Part shown: piece after piece, positions 44,683-57,667 of the stretch
Layout of the letters: each line of letters begins with the position of its first letter
Numbering within the stretch: the stretch's first letter is position 1
From: Rhodosporidiobolus odoratus
Taxonomy: Eukaryota; Basidiomycota; Microbotryomycetes; Sporidiobolales; Sporidiobolaceae
DNA length: 64,000 bases
Assembly: GCA_034387635.1 (NCBI GenBank)
Contig: JAOANU010000001.1
Location: forward strand, 1,054,001-1,118,000
Direction: 5' to 3'
Notes under the pieces: model-generated
Told to the model about the DNA's origin: nothing
Databases searched by the model: none
The model's input: only the letters and a program-made list of their open reading frames with translations
Translations under genes and position numbers: made by a program

Positions 44683-46552
44683 CTATACCTGCCGAACCCA
44701 CCCAGGTAAAACTTGCTCTCGTCGCGTTTCCGGATGTTCAAGCTTCGAGTACAGATCTCGTCGTACGCCGTAGACGGCACGGGCATCCTAACGATAAGGT
44801 GCAGGTCAGCTAATCACGCTCGCAGTTTATTTGCAGGACACATACCCACGCCCGGGGTATGGCTTGTCCAGGCGCCATGGTATGATAGAGGAGGATCGGA
44901 GATACACACCTCGAGAATCGAGAGATCGAGGTCGACGAGGACAAGCTCTTCTTGCGGTCCTTTCTGCACGAGACAAAGGGTAAAGGTCAGGGCTTCCACT
45001 CAGTCTTGTTCTTCCCGTACATAGTGGTTGTAGCTCTCCCCTTGCCTCGATCCAGAGGTTGGGTTCAGAGCAAAGCCCGACATAGGAAAGAAAGCGAGAC
45101 TGACCGCGCCACCAATCTTCCCTTTGAAAGGCACGCATACTGCGCTGCCCCCGATCCGGGCATGCTCGTTTCCGGTAGAGTCGCCTTCTGAGCATGTTGA
45201 TGGAGCGCCGGCGTTGACAAACTGCAGAGAAGTAGGCGAAAAAATGGAAAACGTCGCGGGCGAGATTGAGAAGGGATAGATCAGCGACCGACTAGACGGG
45301 CAGAGTTACTTTGACTAGGCGGGAGCAGTCGGTGTGTCGACCGAAAGAGGAGTAGAAATCGGTGGACCGGGAGGGAAGGTAGCACAAGGCTCGCAATCGG
45401 GCCGGTCTGAGGAGGAGAAGAAAAAGACCGAGAAAACGAACAATCAAAGCACACTCCCCCTCCCAAGCCCTCGTCTTGACCAGACTCTCCACATATTCCT
45501 TCTCGCTGTTCTTGTTCCACTGGAGACCTCGCTCGCCGGCGTCGAGGGCAGTCCAGTAGGTTGGGACGATGATTAGGTCGGGGGGACCGGAGGGGTGGAG
45601 CAGCAGGGAAGGGAGGGAAAGGGGCGAGGCAAGGTCCCAGCCTGTGCACAGTGAACAGAGCAGAGCAGAGGGAAGAAGAGATGTGGTGGATGTAGAGTAA
45701 GCGGAGTTGGGAAGGTCAGTTATCGCAAGCTGGAGAAGGGAACGAGGTGAGATAGTAAGACGCGCAGATCAGCAAGCCAACCCTGCCGAAACGCGTCTCA
45801 AAGACTTGATGATCCTCTTCGCCTGCAGTCAGGTACTCTTTCTCGGGCCTGCGCAAGGAGTTCAGCGGACCCCATGCAAGCGAAAAGGCAAAGTGGAAGA
45901 ACGTACCACCACAAATTCCGCTTGACATACCTCCCAATGATGTCTCCATTCCAGTCGATGTAGTGAGCGACGTTTTCAAGCACAGGTCTCCTTTCTACCC
46001 GCTTCTCGCCATCCTCTCCCTCAATCTCGACTTCTTTCCACTTTTCCTCGCCCTTGTCATCCACTGCCCGCTCGACGATAGTACCGACGACGATGTCTAC
46101 CCTGAGTTCTTTCGCGAGAGAGCGAAACGAGTCGAGCCAATGCACGGCGGAGAGGTGCGAGGTTGAGACGGCTTGTCGATCTGCAGTTGGAGAGGAAGAG
46201 GAGGAAGGCCGTCGATGGATGTGAGAGTGGGCGTGCGGGGTCTGGGCGAGGGACCAGCTATCAGGGTGGTCTACGATGCCGGAGATCTAGGAAAGGAAAG
46301 CTGAAGAGGGTGAGTAGGCCAGGACAAGCTTAAGGCAAAAAGGCAAGAGAAACAACGTACAAAGTACTCTGGAAAGCAGACGAGCTCGGCCCCTCCCGCA
46401 GCGGCTTCTCTGACAAACACATGTGCTCTGTCCAGATTGGTCTGCCACGTAGCAGAGCGTGGAGGTTGAGATATCGCTATCGTGGTCGGCGACTCGGAAG
46501 TGGGGATTGAGGGTTCGAGAGGGGCGAACTGAACGAGGGCGACTTTGAGCAT
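44683..46552 (-). CDS. Nitrilase-superfamily carbon-nitrogen hydrolase
   Basis: Hydrolyses an amide or nitrile bond with a Glu-Lys-Cys triad. ATG at 46552 gives MLKVALVQFAPLEPSIPTSE. Catalytic Glu: GGAELVCFPEYF joined to ISGIVDHPDSW. Middle: LRVDIVVGTIVERAVDDKGE, VLENVAHYIDWNGDIIGRYV, with Lys in RYVKRNLW. Then PEKEYLTAGEEDHQVFETRF and GRVGLLICAGWDLASP, with catalytic Cys across an intron. Also present are PPDLIIVPTYWTALDAGERG, VNAGAPSTCSEG, ARIGGSAVCVPFKGRL and LVLVDLDLSILE. I infer a last exon DARAVYGVRRDLYSKLEHPE ending at 44683, since it continues the family C-terminus; reading through instead would stop at 44814. About eight exons. The substrate is unknown. It is divergent from the Ubr1 gene across 287 bases. 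Confidence 0.78.
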
Positions 46553-46839
46553 ACTTCGGCCGTAACCAGATGGTTAAATGACCTCTGATGGGGCTGCAGG
46601 GCGTCTACCGCCGGAGGAGGAGCTGGAAGGAAGCGATGAGGTCGATGCGAAACTTGACGTCAATAACAACCAGTCGACTACTGCCTGGGCATAGTACGAT
46701 CTTGCTAAAGCGACACTTGAAGCTCTAGTGATCCTCTGACCCCATCTCGAGTCGCCCCGTGCCGTTGTCGGTGTTCCCCTCTTCGGCTCACTCATTCACT
46801 TCTGCCGCCAGGCCTCATCAATCATTACATACAGCCAGT
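46553..46839. promoter_or_regulatory. Short bidirectional promoter region
   Basis: 287 bases separate the start codons of the nitrilase-like (minus) and Ubr1 (plus) genes, so both promoters must lie here. No TATA box is obvious. Confidence 0.5.
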
Positions 46840-49800
46840 ATGAGCACTGCGCCCTTCCCAGACCCGATAAAAGCACTCTCACTCTCTCCAGCCGACCTCT
46901 CTGCCTACTTTACCGCTCTCGCCCAGCCTTCAAACTATTCCCTCTCAACCACCCCCTCCTCCCGAGCCCGACTCAAGATCGCACTCTACTCGATAGCCCT
47001 CGACCCAAACTCTCCTTACAAGCACCTCTTCCTCAACCCTGAAGCCAACCCCGCCTCAGCCTCCGTCTCCGACACTTGGTCTCTCTTATCCGCTCAAGCC
47101 GCCGAAGCTCCACTCGGTACCTCAGCAGGAGACGAGTACGCCCCCTCCCGCCGCGGTAAGCCCTGCGGACACGTTTTCAAGCCCGGAGAGTCGGTCTACC
47201 GCTGCAGGGATTGCGGGATCGATCCTACTTGCGTTCTTTGCGCCAAGTGCTTTCATGCCTCGAGCCATTCGAGGGAGGGTCATGATGTGACCGTCTCGAC
47301 GCATGCGGGAGCTGGAGCAGGGTGTTGCGACTGTGGAGATCACGAGGCGTGGAAAGAGGGTAGGCAGCGCGATTGCAGGTACCATGGGACGGAAGGCGAA
47401 GCAGGACAAAGTAAGGACAAGGGAAAGGGGAGGGCGCAAGACAACGGCGAGAACGAAGAGCTCAAGGAGCGAGCGAAGCAGCGAGTGAGATTGACACTCG
47501 AGGCTGCCCTCGACTGGGCCCTCGACGTTTTCGAACGCGCGCCGGAAACGTTCGCCCCGCCCAAATCCGTTGACGAGATCCTCGGCCTCGTCCCGCCCAG
47601 CGCCCCACCGGCACTCGGTCTACCTCAGTCAATTGGCGCTGCCCCCCCGCCCACCACGCCTCCAGCTCTGCAAGCGGCGATCCGACAGGCGTTACAGACC
47701 GCTCAGCTTCGTCTTGCAGCGGACGCCGCCGAACCGGCTGCTTGGATCGGCGGCGCCGGTCTGACCGTAGTCCCAGCAGACGACGGCGACGAGGAAGAAG
47801 CGCCTGAAGCGGACGAGGACGACCCCCTCCCTCCCCCGCCTACAATCCAGGTTCAACTCGCCGACGAACTCGAACGTCGTTTGTTTGCACCTCGACACCT
47901 TGACGCTGACTTGGCCTCATCCGAGTCTTCGGCTGCTTCTTCACCTCCTCTTCCTCCCCCATCTTCATCTTCTTCAGCGTCCGACGTCCCCACTTTACCT
48001 GGTTCATATCCTTCGACCCCCGCCCCTGCCCCCGCTCCTGCCCCTGTTCCGAACCCAGGACCCTTCGCCATCCACCTTTGGAACGATGAGAAGCACTCTT
48101 TCGCCCAGGTGATTGAGCAAGTCACCCGCGCCGTCGGCTGTTCTCGACACGCCGCTTCGCAAGTTGCACAACGCGTCGATACAGTCGGAAGGGACGTGGT
48201 TCTCGTCTCTCCCGATGCGGAAGAAGTGCTCAGAGCCGCGCAGAAGATCGCAGAGATCGAGCTGGCGGTGACGGTGAGAACCGCGCAGGAAAGTTGGGAT
48301 GAGCAGGTTGCGGCCGAGATTGTTTCGTTTGCAAGGGATTTGAGCAAGGCGAGGTTTGCGGGTGAGGCGGGAGGATTGGCAGAGGTTGTGGCGAGGGTCT
48401 GGTTGGAACAGGGAGAGGGGGGGAGTAGGTGGATGAGGTTTGCGGGGGTGGAGAGTAGGCTTTGGAAGGCGATCAGGAAGGAGTTGCAGGAGGGGAGTGT
48501 GGGGCTTATGGGAGTCGGCAGTCAAGTAAGGGCAGAACTGGGTGCGTACATCTCCGCTGTGCCGCTTCCTTTTCTTTATTACAGTGCAGCAAGGACGGCT
48601 TTGCGAAAGGCAGGGCTCACAGCTGAGAAGGTCAACCCAGGACTGATGCTCCTTTGCCCTCTTCCATCGCCCCATCCTGCCACGCACGCGCAGGCCTCCA
48701 ATACGCCACCATCTACACCTCGCTCGCGCAGACCTACCTTCTCTCCGACCGCGAACCGGAAAACTCGCTCCTCTTTTTCGGCGTCCAAGTCTTCACCGTT
48801 CCTTCTCTTACCTCGCAACTCGTTTCCGCCTCACCCTCTTTCCTTTCTTCCTCGATCGCTCTCCTCTATTCCTTCTTCACCGGTCAGCTCGATCTGGGAA
48901 AGCGTTGCCTCGTCCTTCCCCCAATCGTCACGCCGGGCGAGAAAGTCGACCTAGAGGGCGCTATCACCCTCCGCGCTCCTTCGGTCGCAAAACGCTACTT
49001 CCAGCTCTTCTCCGATTTCTCTCACCTCATCTCCAGCCCAGCCGCCCAGAAAGCCCTCGTCTCCCGCCCGGAACTACTCCTCGAATTCGCTCAATTCCTC
49101 TCCCTCTTCTCCGACATGGATCCGCAGCACCGTGCAGCAGGCTCACACGTCGAATTTGAGAGCGAGTCATGGGTCACTGCGTTCAATGTCACAATTCAGG
49201 TCGCCAAGCTCGTTAGGGTGTTTGGCGAGGCTTACAGCCAAGCCGAGACGGAGGAACTCGACGCGGCGGTCAAGACTATGCTGCCTCTCATCTCTCCCGC
49301 TGCGGAGCAACAAATCCAGTTGCACCGCGTCTCACTCGGTTATGGCGAAGGGACGGCCAGCTTCCCCGTCGTCCAATTCTCGGTTGCTTTTCAACCGAGC
49401 GGAGTGAGCTACCACCACCCTCTCGCATGGCTCTGGGCAGAGATTGCCAAGTATGCGACGAGCTACGGGCGAGAGGACACGGATGGAACTGGAGACGATG
49501 CGGGACGGGCGAGGTTTGGCCGGAGAGCGTTTTTAGCCTTGGGCGCGACGTCAATGGAAGGGGTTGAAGGGTTGTTGGCAGCTGTGGAAGCGCCGCTCAG
49601 GAGTACGTCTATACCTCGATTCTCGTGACGCACGAAGGACAGCCTGATGGGTTCTGACCTGTTCTTCTCGTTCTCTTCTTCTTCCTACCTTACGCTCCTT
49701 GCACTCCTCCTGCGCACCGCTTCTAAACAAATCATCTCTTCGCCTCCCGACGATGATTTGCCCTCGCCGCGTCTAGCACTCGCTCTCGTCGCCCAAGTAC

Positions 49801-52800
49801 GGTCAGGCGTTTGGGTTCGAAACGGGTTCGGCATTCGTGCCCAAAACTTGCACTACAAGGACTACACCCTTCGCGAGAACACTTACGACCAGGACGTCTT
49901 CTTCCTCCAAGCGTCGCTCGTCATGCTCGAACCGTCGATCGTTGTCGCCTCGCTCATCGACCGTTTCGACCTCGTCGACTGGCTGAACCGCCGTTCCATC
50001 CCACAGGAATTCTCCCATCCTGTATACGGACCCGAACAAGTCATTGCCATGACGAGCGAGCTGCTCGCCCTCCTTCTCACCCTCGTCACCGACCCTACCT
50101 GGGTCGTCCCCTTGTCCTCCACTGCCGCCCTTCGCCGCGAGCTAATCCACTACCTCGCCCTCGGTCCATCGGTCTATTCCGATCTCCTGCGCCGCCTCTC
50201 GGACCGCTTCTCTGACGACCCGAACATAGATCGCCTCCTTGCCCAGGTCGCGCGCTTCAAGCCTCCTACCGGTAGCAACGATCAGGGAACGTACTCCCTT
50301 CGAGACGAGTTCTTCGCCGAGGTCGAGCCGTACTTCAATCGCTACACGCGTAATCAACGGGCCGAAGCGGAGAAGCTTGTCAGAGAGTGGATGAAACGGA
50401 ACAACAAGGGGGAGCGAGCCAAGGGGTGTGACGACCTGCTCATCCTCCCTTCCCGTCTTGCTGTCAGCGATCAAAGCAGCGGCCCCTTCGTCAATCTTCC
50501 TTCGGCACTCGCATCCCGCGCTCTGCACCTCACCATCTTCCAGTCCCTCCTCGCTGCCATTTCTAGAGGAGACAGGCTCTTTTCGGAGCAAGTCGTCGAT
50601 GACGCGCTGCAGCTCGCTCTCGTCGCTTATGTAGAGCAACCCGAGGCATTCCTTGCGTTTGCCATCGAACAGAACGACAAGGAGGGAATGCTTGTCGAGC
50701 TATTGATGAGCGTTGAAGAGGACGAAACCCTCGCTCCCGTTCACGTCAAGGCCAAGTGGTTGTTGGACCGCCTCGTCGACGCGCACGGCGAGTTCGTCTC
50801 GAGGATGAGAGAATCGGCGATGCCTATGGAGAAACACGGGAGGGAGGCGGCCGAGGCTGAGGCTGAGGCGAAACGAGCGGCGGCCAAGGCTAGGCAAGCG
50901 GCCATCATGAAGCAGTTTCAGCAGGCCCAGTCGGCGTTCTTGCAGAATGTCGATGATGACGATGAGGATGACGAGGACGACGTTGAGGGCGAGGCAAAGA
51001 TGGAGGACGCGGCGGAGAAGGAACGGCCGAGGACCAACTTTGGCAGCTGCATCGTCTGCCAGGATGAGCTCGAGGCGTCCGCGTCATTCGGAATGCTTGC
51101 CCACATGCAAGGTAGCAACCTCCTCCGCCACGCGCCGACGGGGGAGTCGAATGTTCCTTACCAGCAGGAGGTTCTCTCCCTTCCTGCCTCCCTCGATCGC
51201 GACCTTCAGCACGTCCGGCCGTATGGCACCGCCTCCCAGAAGCTCCCGGTCGGCGGCTTCACCTCCACCGATTCTACCGACGGTCTCGCCCGAGGCTTCC
51301 CGCAGAACCAAAAGAGCGGCATCCACGCTTCGAGCTGCGGACACATGATGCACCTCGCTTGTTTCGAGCGGTATACCCGTTCCCTCGAGCAGAAACATCA
51401 CCAACAGCCGACGCGGTGTCACCCTGAGGACCTCGAACGACGCGAGTTCACCTGCCCCCTCTGCAAGAGCCTCGGGAACGTCCTCCTTCCCGCCAAGGTC
51501 GACTCTCCTGCGTTCCTCCCCTTCCAGGGTTCCTTCGACACTCGCTCTCTCGCCGAATGGGCCAAGCCAGAGGCCGACCCGCTCGACGACTCAAACGGCG
51601 CACCTCTCTCTCGTTTCGGCGAGGACCTCTTCCATCGAGTCGACAAGCTCACTCTCCTCAGCGACCTCGACTCGACAAGCTCGTACAAGCCGTGGCGCGC
51701 GACGATGGCATTACCGATGCTCCTCCCCGGGCACTTCAACGAGTCGGAAGGTCGCATGACCGCCCGCCTTCTTCAAGTCGTCACCGCCCTGCACACCGAG
51801 ATCGGCGGACCCGGCAACGCGCACACCGCGACTCTCGCGAAGGACGTCATAGGGTACACTATCTCGGCGCTCGAAGTCGCCTCGCGAGGAACGGCTGAAC
51901 CGGCGTGGCAGCTTTCCGACTCGAATGCGAAGCTGCTTCAAAGCGTGGTCGGCGTGATGCACGGTCTCGCGGAGCTCATGGCCCAAAACACCGAGAGCCA
52001 ACGTATCGCCGCCGTCTCTGTCAAGCAGAGGATGGGTGGCATCTTTGCCCTCGGGAGCAAGTTCGAGGGCGTCGAATTCACCACACTCGACACGCTTGGA
52101 GCGGTTATTGAGGCGGGTGTCTGCATGCCTTCCGCCTTTTACCACGTCGTCGCTGGCGCCTTCTATTCCGCCCTGGCACAGGCCTTCCTCGGGGTATACA
52201 AGGTATTCCACCAGTCAGCGTCCTTGCCCGACTGGAAGGGCACCTGTCCATCGCCGGAATCATCGGAGTACCTTGACCTTGAAGCCGTTCGGGCCTTCTT
52301 CCCTCCGTCATGTTCACCAGCGCTCTTCGACCCGGGACGGCTTGAATTCCGCCTCACTCTCGGCAAGCACCTTCACGCTCACATGTTAGTCTTCCTCCGA
52401 AGGGTGGCGGTCGTCGCGCGAGTCGTGCTGGGCGAGCCGAGCGAGGAAAGAACGGACGTGTTCATGGACGAAGAGGAGCGCACCGAATTCTCCCGGCTAC
52501 TCGAGTTCCTTCGCATTCCGGCCTTGAAGGACGTTCTCCAGACCAGCTCACCTTCCGCTGATCCCGACATTCCCATTCTCCGCGCTCATCTCGACGCCTG
52601 TCGCACCTCGATCGCTTCCACGGTTCTCTACTCCGTCCCCTCACCGGCCGGCTTGAACCCCCCGACCGCTCTCGCCCTCGAACCTGCCGTCGACCGCCTC
52701 CTCAATTCCTCTGTACCCGATCTCGAGCACCCCGTTATCTACGAACTCCTCGGCCTTCCCAATCAGCTCGATACTCTGATTGCTGCGTCCCTCGAGCGTC

Positions 52801-53338
52801 AATGCAAGCGATGTGAGACGGTACCGAGCACGCCGGCGCTGTGCTTGCTGTGTGGAGAGATGTTGTGCAGCCAGAGTTTCTGCTGCATGGCAGGAGAGGA
52901 GGAAGCGGCTCATGGGGAGTGTAACGAGCATATGTGGACGTGCGTTGCTTGTTCTTCTTTTCATAACTTTGCAGGCAGCTGACTTTCCGTCCTTCGGCAG
53001 GTGTGGTGGCTCGGTCGGTGTCTATTACCTCATCAAGCGCAACGCTATCCTCTACCTTCACACCGACAAGGGAACCTTCTCGACGCCGCCTTACCTCGAC
53101 TCACATGGAGAAGTCGACATTGGTGGGCGGTAAGTTACTCCGTTCTCGTATGCTTTTCTGTCGCTTGACCTGACTCTCCCCTCCCGGATGTAGGCGCACC
53201 CGCTCACAATTCCCCCAATACCTCCACCGCGGTCGGTACGACGAACTTCGCAAGCTTTGGCTCACCGGTTCGATCCCGACGTTTGTGGCGAGAAAATTGG
53301 AGAATGTGACGGATCATGGCGGCTGGACCACCTTCTAA
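46840..53338 (+). CDS. UBR1: Ubr1-type N-recognin E3 ubiquitin ligase
   Basis: Recognises N-degrons and ubiquitinates the bearer for proteasomal decay. Exons 46840-48541, 48694-49602, 49777-52939, 53001-53129 and 53194-53338 total 6048 bases, exactly 2015 residues plus stop. The UBR box lies at about residues 108-185: [56 protein letters not shown]. The ClpS-like type-2 site follows: [20 protein letters not shown]. Further on: [40 protein letters not shown], an acidic run, then a [46 protein letters not shown]. The C-terminal autoinhibitory cysteine-rich domain ends [40 protein letters not shown]. Length and domain order match Ubr1, and no key block is missing. Confidence 0.93.
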
Positions 53339-53935
53339 AGTAGATATGTTTGAGTAAACTCCCTTGTTGTTCCTGCTTCAAATCTCCTCTTTCTGCTTTT
53401 ACGCATCCTAGCAGGTCTCTGTCAAATGAATACCTTAAGTTTTCCGATCTTCGCTTTCGACCAGATTGCCTTATCGCGGGGTTTCCTTCAGCTCTGTCGT
53501 GCTTCTCTTTACAATCTCACCTGTTACACGGATCTGCAAGCTGTCGTCAGGAAGTTCACCACCAACGGCACAACCCATGCTGCGGCACAGTCTTGCAGGA
53601 AAGAAGCTAGAGCATCTATCGCTTTCCCCTTCTGCGCCAAGACCGACAGACTCGGGCATGAAAATAGGCGCTTCAATAGCTGCCGTATGCATTGCGATGC
53701 AAGTCTCGTGATGAAATGGAGCAACGACGAGAGAGAAAAAGGCGAAAAGGAGCGAAACGATCCTGTGAAAGGCGGGGCTATAAGGTGTTGCGCGAATCTG
53801 ACAGAAGGTAGACGATGGCGCCTGAGGCAATGGTGCTCGAAGATAGTGAAGGACGGGGGTGAACGCTGGCAAAGCACGAGGTTTAGTCGAGAAGCGCTTT
53901 GGGGTCGATTTGGGCTTCTGCTCGACAGCAGCAGA
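53339..53935. other. Convergent intergenic region
   Basis: Lies between the stops of Ubr1 and the chitinase. A long plus-strand frame crosses it and runs antisense to the chitinase, but it has no domain and poor composition, so I treat the region as non-coding. Confidence 0.5.
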
Positions 53936-56829
53936 TCAGCACACCTTCAGCAAATACAGAGAGCTGCGAGCGAGCGTACCTTCAGACCACAAGTCTTGAT
54001 CAGCCACCAAACCAGCCGTCTCTGCTCTGAAGAGCTCAAACTCCTCACCTCCGACTGCGTAGTCCTCTTCGAAGGCGTGCGCACGCCTGGCACGAGCGAG
54101 ACGACGAGCGACCGTCTTCACGCAGGTCGAAGAACCAGAGAGGGTGTAACCGGATTTGCAGCGGAAGGAGCAGGTGCCTTTGTTGCAGTACCTGCGCAGC
54201 GGAAAAAGATAAGGACAAAAATCAGGGCAAGGTCGACGGCAGCGAGGAGTGAACTGGGCGACCAACCTGTTAGCGTTTGCGGGTGGGGTGTTCTTGCAGT
54301 CGGAACTCGCTGCGCAGGTCTGGGTTGCGGGATGGGCCGAGGTCGTGGTAGTCCGGGCTGAGGAAGACGTTGCGGTGCTGCGGACGGACGACGTGATGGA
54401 CGCCGTGCTGACACATTGTGAGCCCACAGCCGTGAACCCTGATTGGCAGCCTGTGAAGGGGTAAACCAATGGTTCGCGAGGTGGTGCGGTGCGAGGAGGG
54501 GGAGGAAGGAAGTGAGGAAGGGTTGAAAGAAGCACAAGCAGGAAAAAGAGCAGTGTGAGCGAAATTGAGCATCGCGATCAGTGGGAGAGAGCGGCACGTA
54601 CGGTAGCTGCACACTCCAGACTTGCAGTAATTATTCGCATGCGCAGGAATGCTCTGGCCCGCACAATCGTTCGAGGCTGAGCAGGTCTTGGTAGCGCCGG
54701 GTGCGACAGACGTCGAGGTACGAGACGAGGTGGTCGAGGTTGACGCTGCGGCGGAGGAAGACGAGGAGGTTCCGCCAGCGAGAGCTCTAGCTGCAGCAGC
54801 GAGCATTGGAGCTGGGAAGCCGGTCGACTCGTAGATCGCCTGTAAGGTACCGTTACATTAAGTTGAACGGGATGGAGCCAAGGACTACGAGCCGAAAAAC
54901 GTACGACTCCCGCCAAACCCTTCGTCTTGGCCAGTGCAGCTTTTGCCGCCCAACTCTTGTCGTCATCGTACATGTACATCGCCTTGGTGCTCGGGTTGAA
55001 GAGGAAAGGTGTCTTGGTGCAGTCATCCCAGTCTGCAAGTGGAACTCTCATTAGCGATAGCACAAAGCCCGAGGGGAAAAAAGCTCACAGCGGGTGAAGC
55101 CGCCAGCGCCCTTAGTCAGATCGCTGCTGAGGTACTGCGAGGAGGCCCAAAGATCAAGCTCTCATACTGGCACGAAGGGTAGAGAAATCACCGTACGCCG
55201 GCAGACACCAACCCGGTAATGCTTAAGCCTTCGTCTGCAGCTGACGACGAAATGGCCTGGAAAGAGCTCGTCTTGACGCCGTTGTAGGTCGAGCTCGAGA
55301 TGGTGGAAGAGGCGGTTTGGAAGTTGTGCGAGTAGGCGGGAATGCCCTGCGAGTAAGAAAGAAGGGGGTGAGCTCGATTGAGAAGGTCAAGCCTTGTAGA
55401 GAAGAAAACGACGAACGAGGATGAGCTTGCAAGCTGGGAAGCCCTGCCAATGCACCATAAGAGTCAGTGACGATACGGAGAATTGCAGGAGGCAGTCTTC
55501 TTACCGCCTTGGTCCACCTCGCGATCGTGGCATCAACCGAATCAGAGCCGGCATTGCAAGTGTAAAGGGGCGCATTGGGACCAGTCGTGCCACTCCAGGA
55601 GCCGTAAAAGTCGTAGGCCATGAGCTCGATGTAGTCGAACCATTTGGCGAACTCGGAGACATCGGTCATGATCGAACCGTCGGCGCCGTTGATGCTGAGG
55701 GAGAAGTAGATGAAAAGTAAAAATTGGGGTAAGCGTTGTGTACGCAGGAGAGAGACAGTTTGTGCTACGGCATAGCAAGAGAGATGGCGTACCCAGCTGC
55801 AGGAACCGCCGCCGTGATGAGCATATCGTTGCCCAAAGTCGCCCGAAGAGTCTGGAGGAAAAGGACGTAGTTCGCGGCGTCGTTGCTCGAGACGATATTG
55901 TTGCCAGCGCCCTGTAGCATTCGGAAGAGATGATACAGCATCAGCTAATGCTGCAACGTAGGCAAAGCAAGGCAAAGACTTGGAAGTCTCCGCAAAACAG
56001 CGGGACCGACGAATCGCCTGTATGCCGTTCGAAGGCACGGATAGAGCAGCCATACCTGTCTACCGACAAATTCCCAGTCGATATCGACCCCGGCGAACTT
56101 GTAGTCGACGATCCAGCTGCGGACTTTATTCGCGAACGCTGTCCGCTTGGCGGCGGTTGAAACCAGGTCGGAGAAGTAGACGGAACCCGACCATCCTCCG
56201 ATGGTGATCAGAGGCTTCTTACCAGCTGTTACAAGAGGAGCAGTCAGCTATGAAGCGGTGAGATAAGGAAAGCATCTGGGAAGGGTTCGAACCTACCGTT
56301 GTTTGCACGAGTAGCGAAGTCGACCATGCCAGCCGTGGTAGTTCCCGGCGCTAGCGCAAGGCCAGATGAAGACGTCAGGGCACCTGAGAGCGGTCGAGAT
56401 GGACGACGAGTAGGGGGAAGAGAAACATGCGAGAACAAGAAAACAATGTCAGTATGGCCGACACAATGTCTGTCAGCCATACCAGGCGCTCCTCAGCCTG
56501 CTCAACCTCGAGGCCTTGCAAGGAGTCTGTCGCATTGAGGGCGAGGGGCAATCAAAGAGAGTCGAAAACGCACAGAACCAAAAGGCCATATCAACCGTGC
56601 CCCAGTCCACCCCTGCGTTCGCATTCGAAGTCCACGCCGGCACGTACTCAGCAATGATCATCCCCTTACTGCTCAAGCTAGGGCAAGTCGTTGCCCTCTT
56701 TGCCAAAGCGGTGCCATTCCGCAGGAACGAGGTATGAGCGTGGTATTCGAGCGGCGAGTTGCGGTGGGAGGAGGCGCTCGCTACGGCGGCAAAGGAGAGG
56801 AGGGCGGAAAGGAAGGTCGCGGCGTGCAT
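53936..56829 (-). CDS. Secreted GH18 chitinase with two C-terminal cysteine modules
   Basis: Cleaves chitin; likely acts on the cell wall or secreted substrates. ATG at 56829 gives MHAATFLSALLSFAAVASAS, a signal peptide. GH18 core: MIIAEYVPAWTSNANAGVDW, TVDMAFWF, KKPLITIGGWSGSVYFSDLV, and the catalytic FAGVDIDWEFVG (near 56069-56104) with the D-x-x-D-x-D-x-E pattern complete. Then YVLFLQTLRATLGNDMLITA, FDYIELMAYDFYGSWSGTTG, ACKLILGIPAYSHNFQT and DDKSWAAKAALAKTKGLAGV. After a Ser/Thr-rich linker come two similar modules (KTCSASNDCAGQ...YCKSGVCSYR...CQSGFTAVGSQCV and QTCAASSDCKNT...YCNKGTCSFR...CKSGYTLSGSSTCV), then a basic and acidic tail. About ten exons. The modules may bind carbohydrate; I do not recognise a named family. 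Confidence 0.85.
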
Positions 56830-57667
56830 GGTGTAGGTTGTAGATTGAAGCTAGTGAAGCTATAAAGGCGACAGTAGCTTGTGTCGAGGGCCGTGCGAAG
56901 GCGGGACGGACTTTGGGAGAAAAAGGCGAAGGCGAGTTCAAGTGTCGAAGGGAATGACTGTGGCGGATGGACCTGTGTTATGAATGACCTGCGAGTATGT
57001 AAGAGGCGAAGAGGGGTGAGCAGGAATCAGAGAAAAGAAAGGAGCCGTTCGGAGATTTGCAACCGTCTCTCTTTCTCCTCGCTCGGCCCCTCTTCTTTTT
57101 TGATCTCTTATTACCGAGTGCACGCGTCTCCCACATCGGCAGGACGAGCCGCACCTCCTTCGTTCGTCGTTCGCCCCTCCTCCGGCTCCTCCAGCGGATA
57201 CGGTGGGCGTGCACGCACCTCAAACGAGCTTGACCCGGCTCAGGAGAAACGTCTCGACAACGGCTGCTGGCGGTACAGGTAGTGCAACGCAGTTACGAGG
57301 GAGACACGAGCAGTACACAACGCACAACAAGGGAAAGAAGCATCTTCACTCAACCTTCTCGCACGCTGCAGACCTGCTCGATCGCGTTCTGGAGTTCCAG
57401 CCCGCAGACGCGTCTGATCGGTGCAACCTGCTCATCCCCAATGCTGTTGACGCCGCTGTGCTGAGAGCAGCTCGTCTTGCACTCCGACACGCGCTGAAAT
57501 ACCGTTCAGTCGGCTAACTTCGCGCAAAGAGATCGGCCAAGAAAGGAGAAAAAGGGAAGCTTGAAAACACGACTACAACTTGCACAATACGCACTGAGAG
57601 ACAAGGGGCTACGGCATGATGCGACAGCCGAGGTTGATGTACAGGGGGAGTGAGAATCGGGGCGCGA
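56830..57667. other. Intergenic region upstream of the chitinase
   Basis: About 840 bases with the chitinase promoter and the 3' flank of the proteinase-inhibitor-like gene. An open frame at 57203-57517 begins MGVHAPQTSLTRLRRNVSTT but has no domain, conserved splice context or recognisable relatives, so I leave it uncalled. Confidence 0.4.

Noticed and set aside
53426..54361. 311-codon plus-strand frame
   Set aside because: Overlaps the chitinase on the other strand, has no domain and no splice context.
57203..57517. 104-codon plus-strand frame
   Set aside because: ATG start and fair length, but no recognisable motif; left uncalled.
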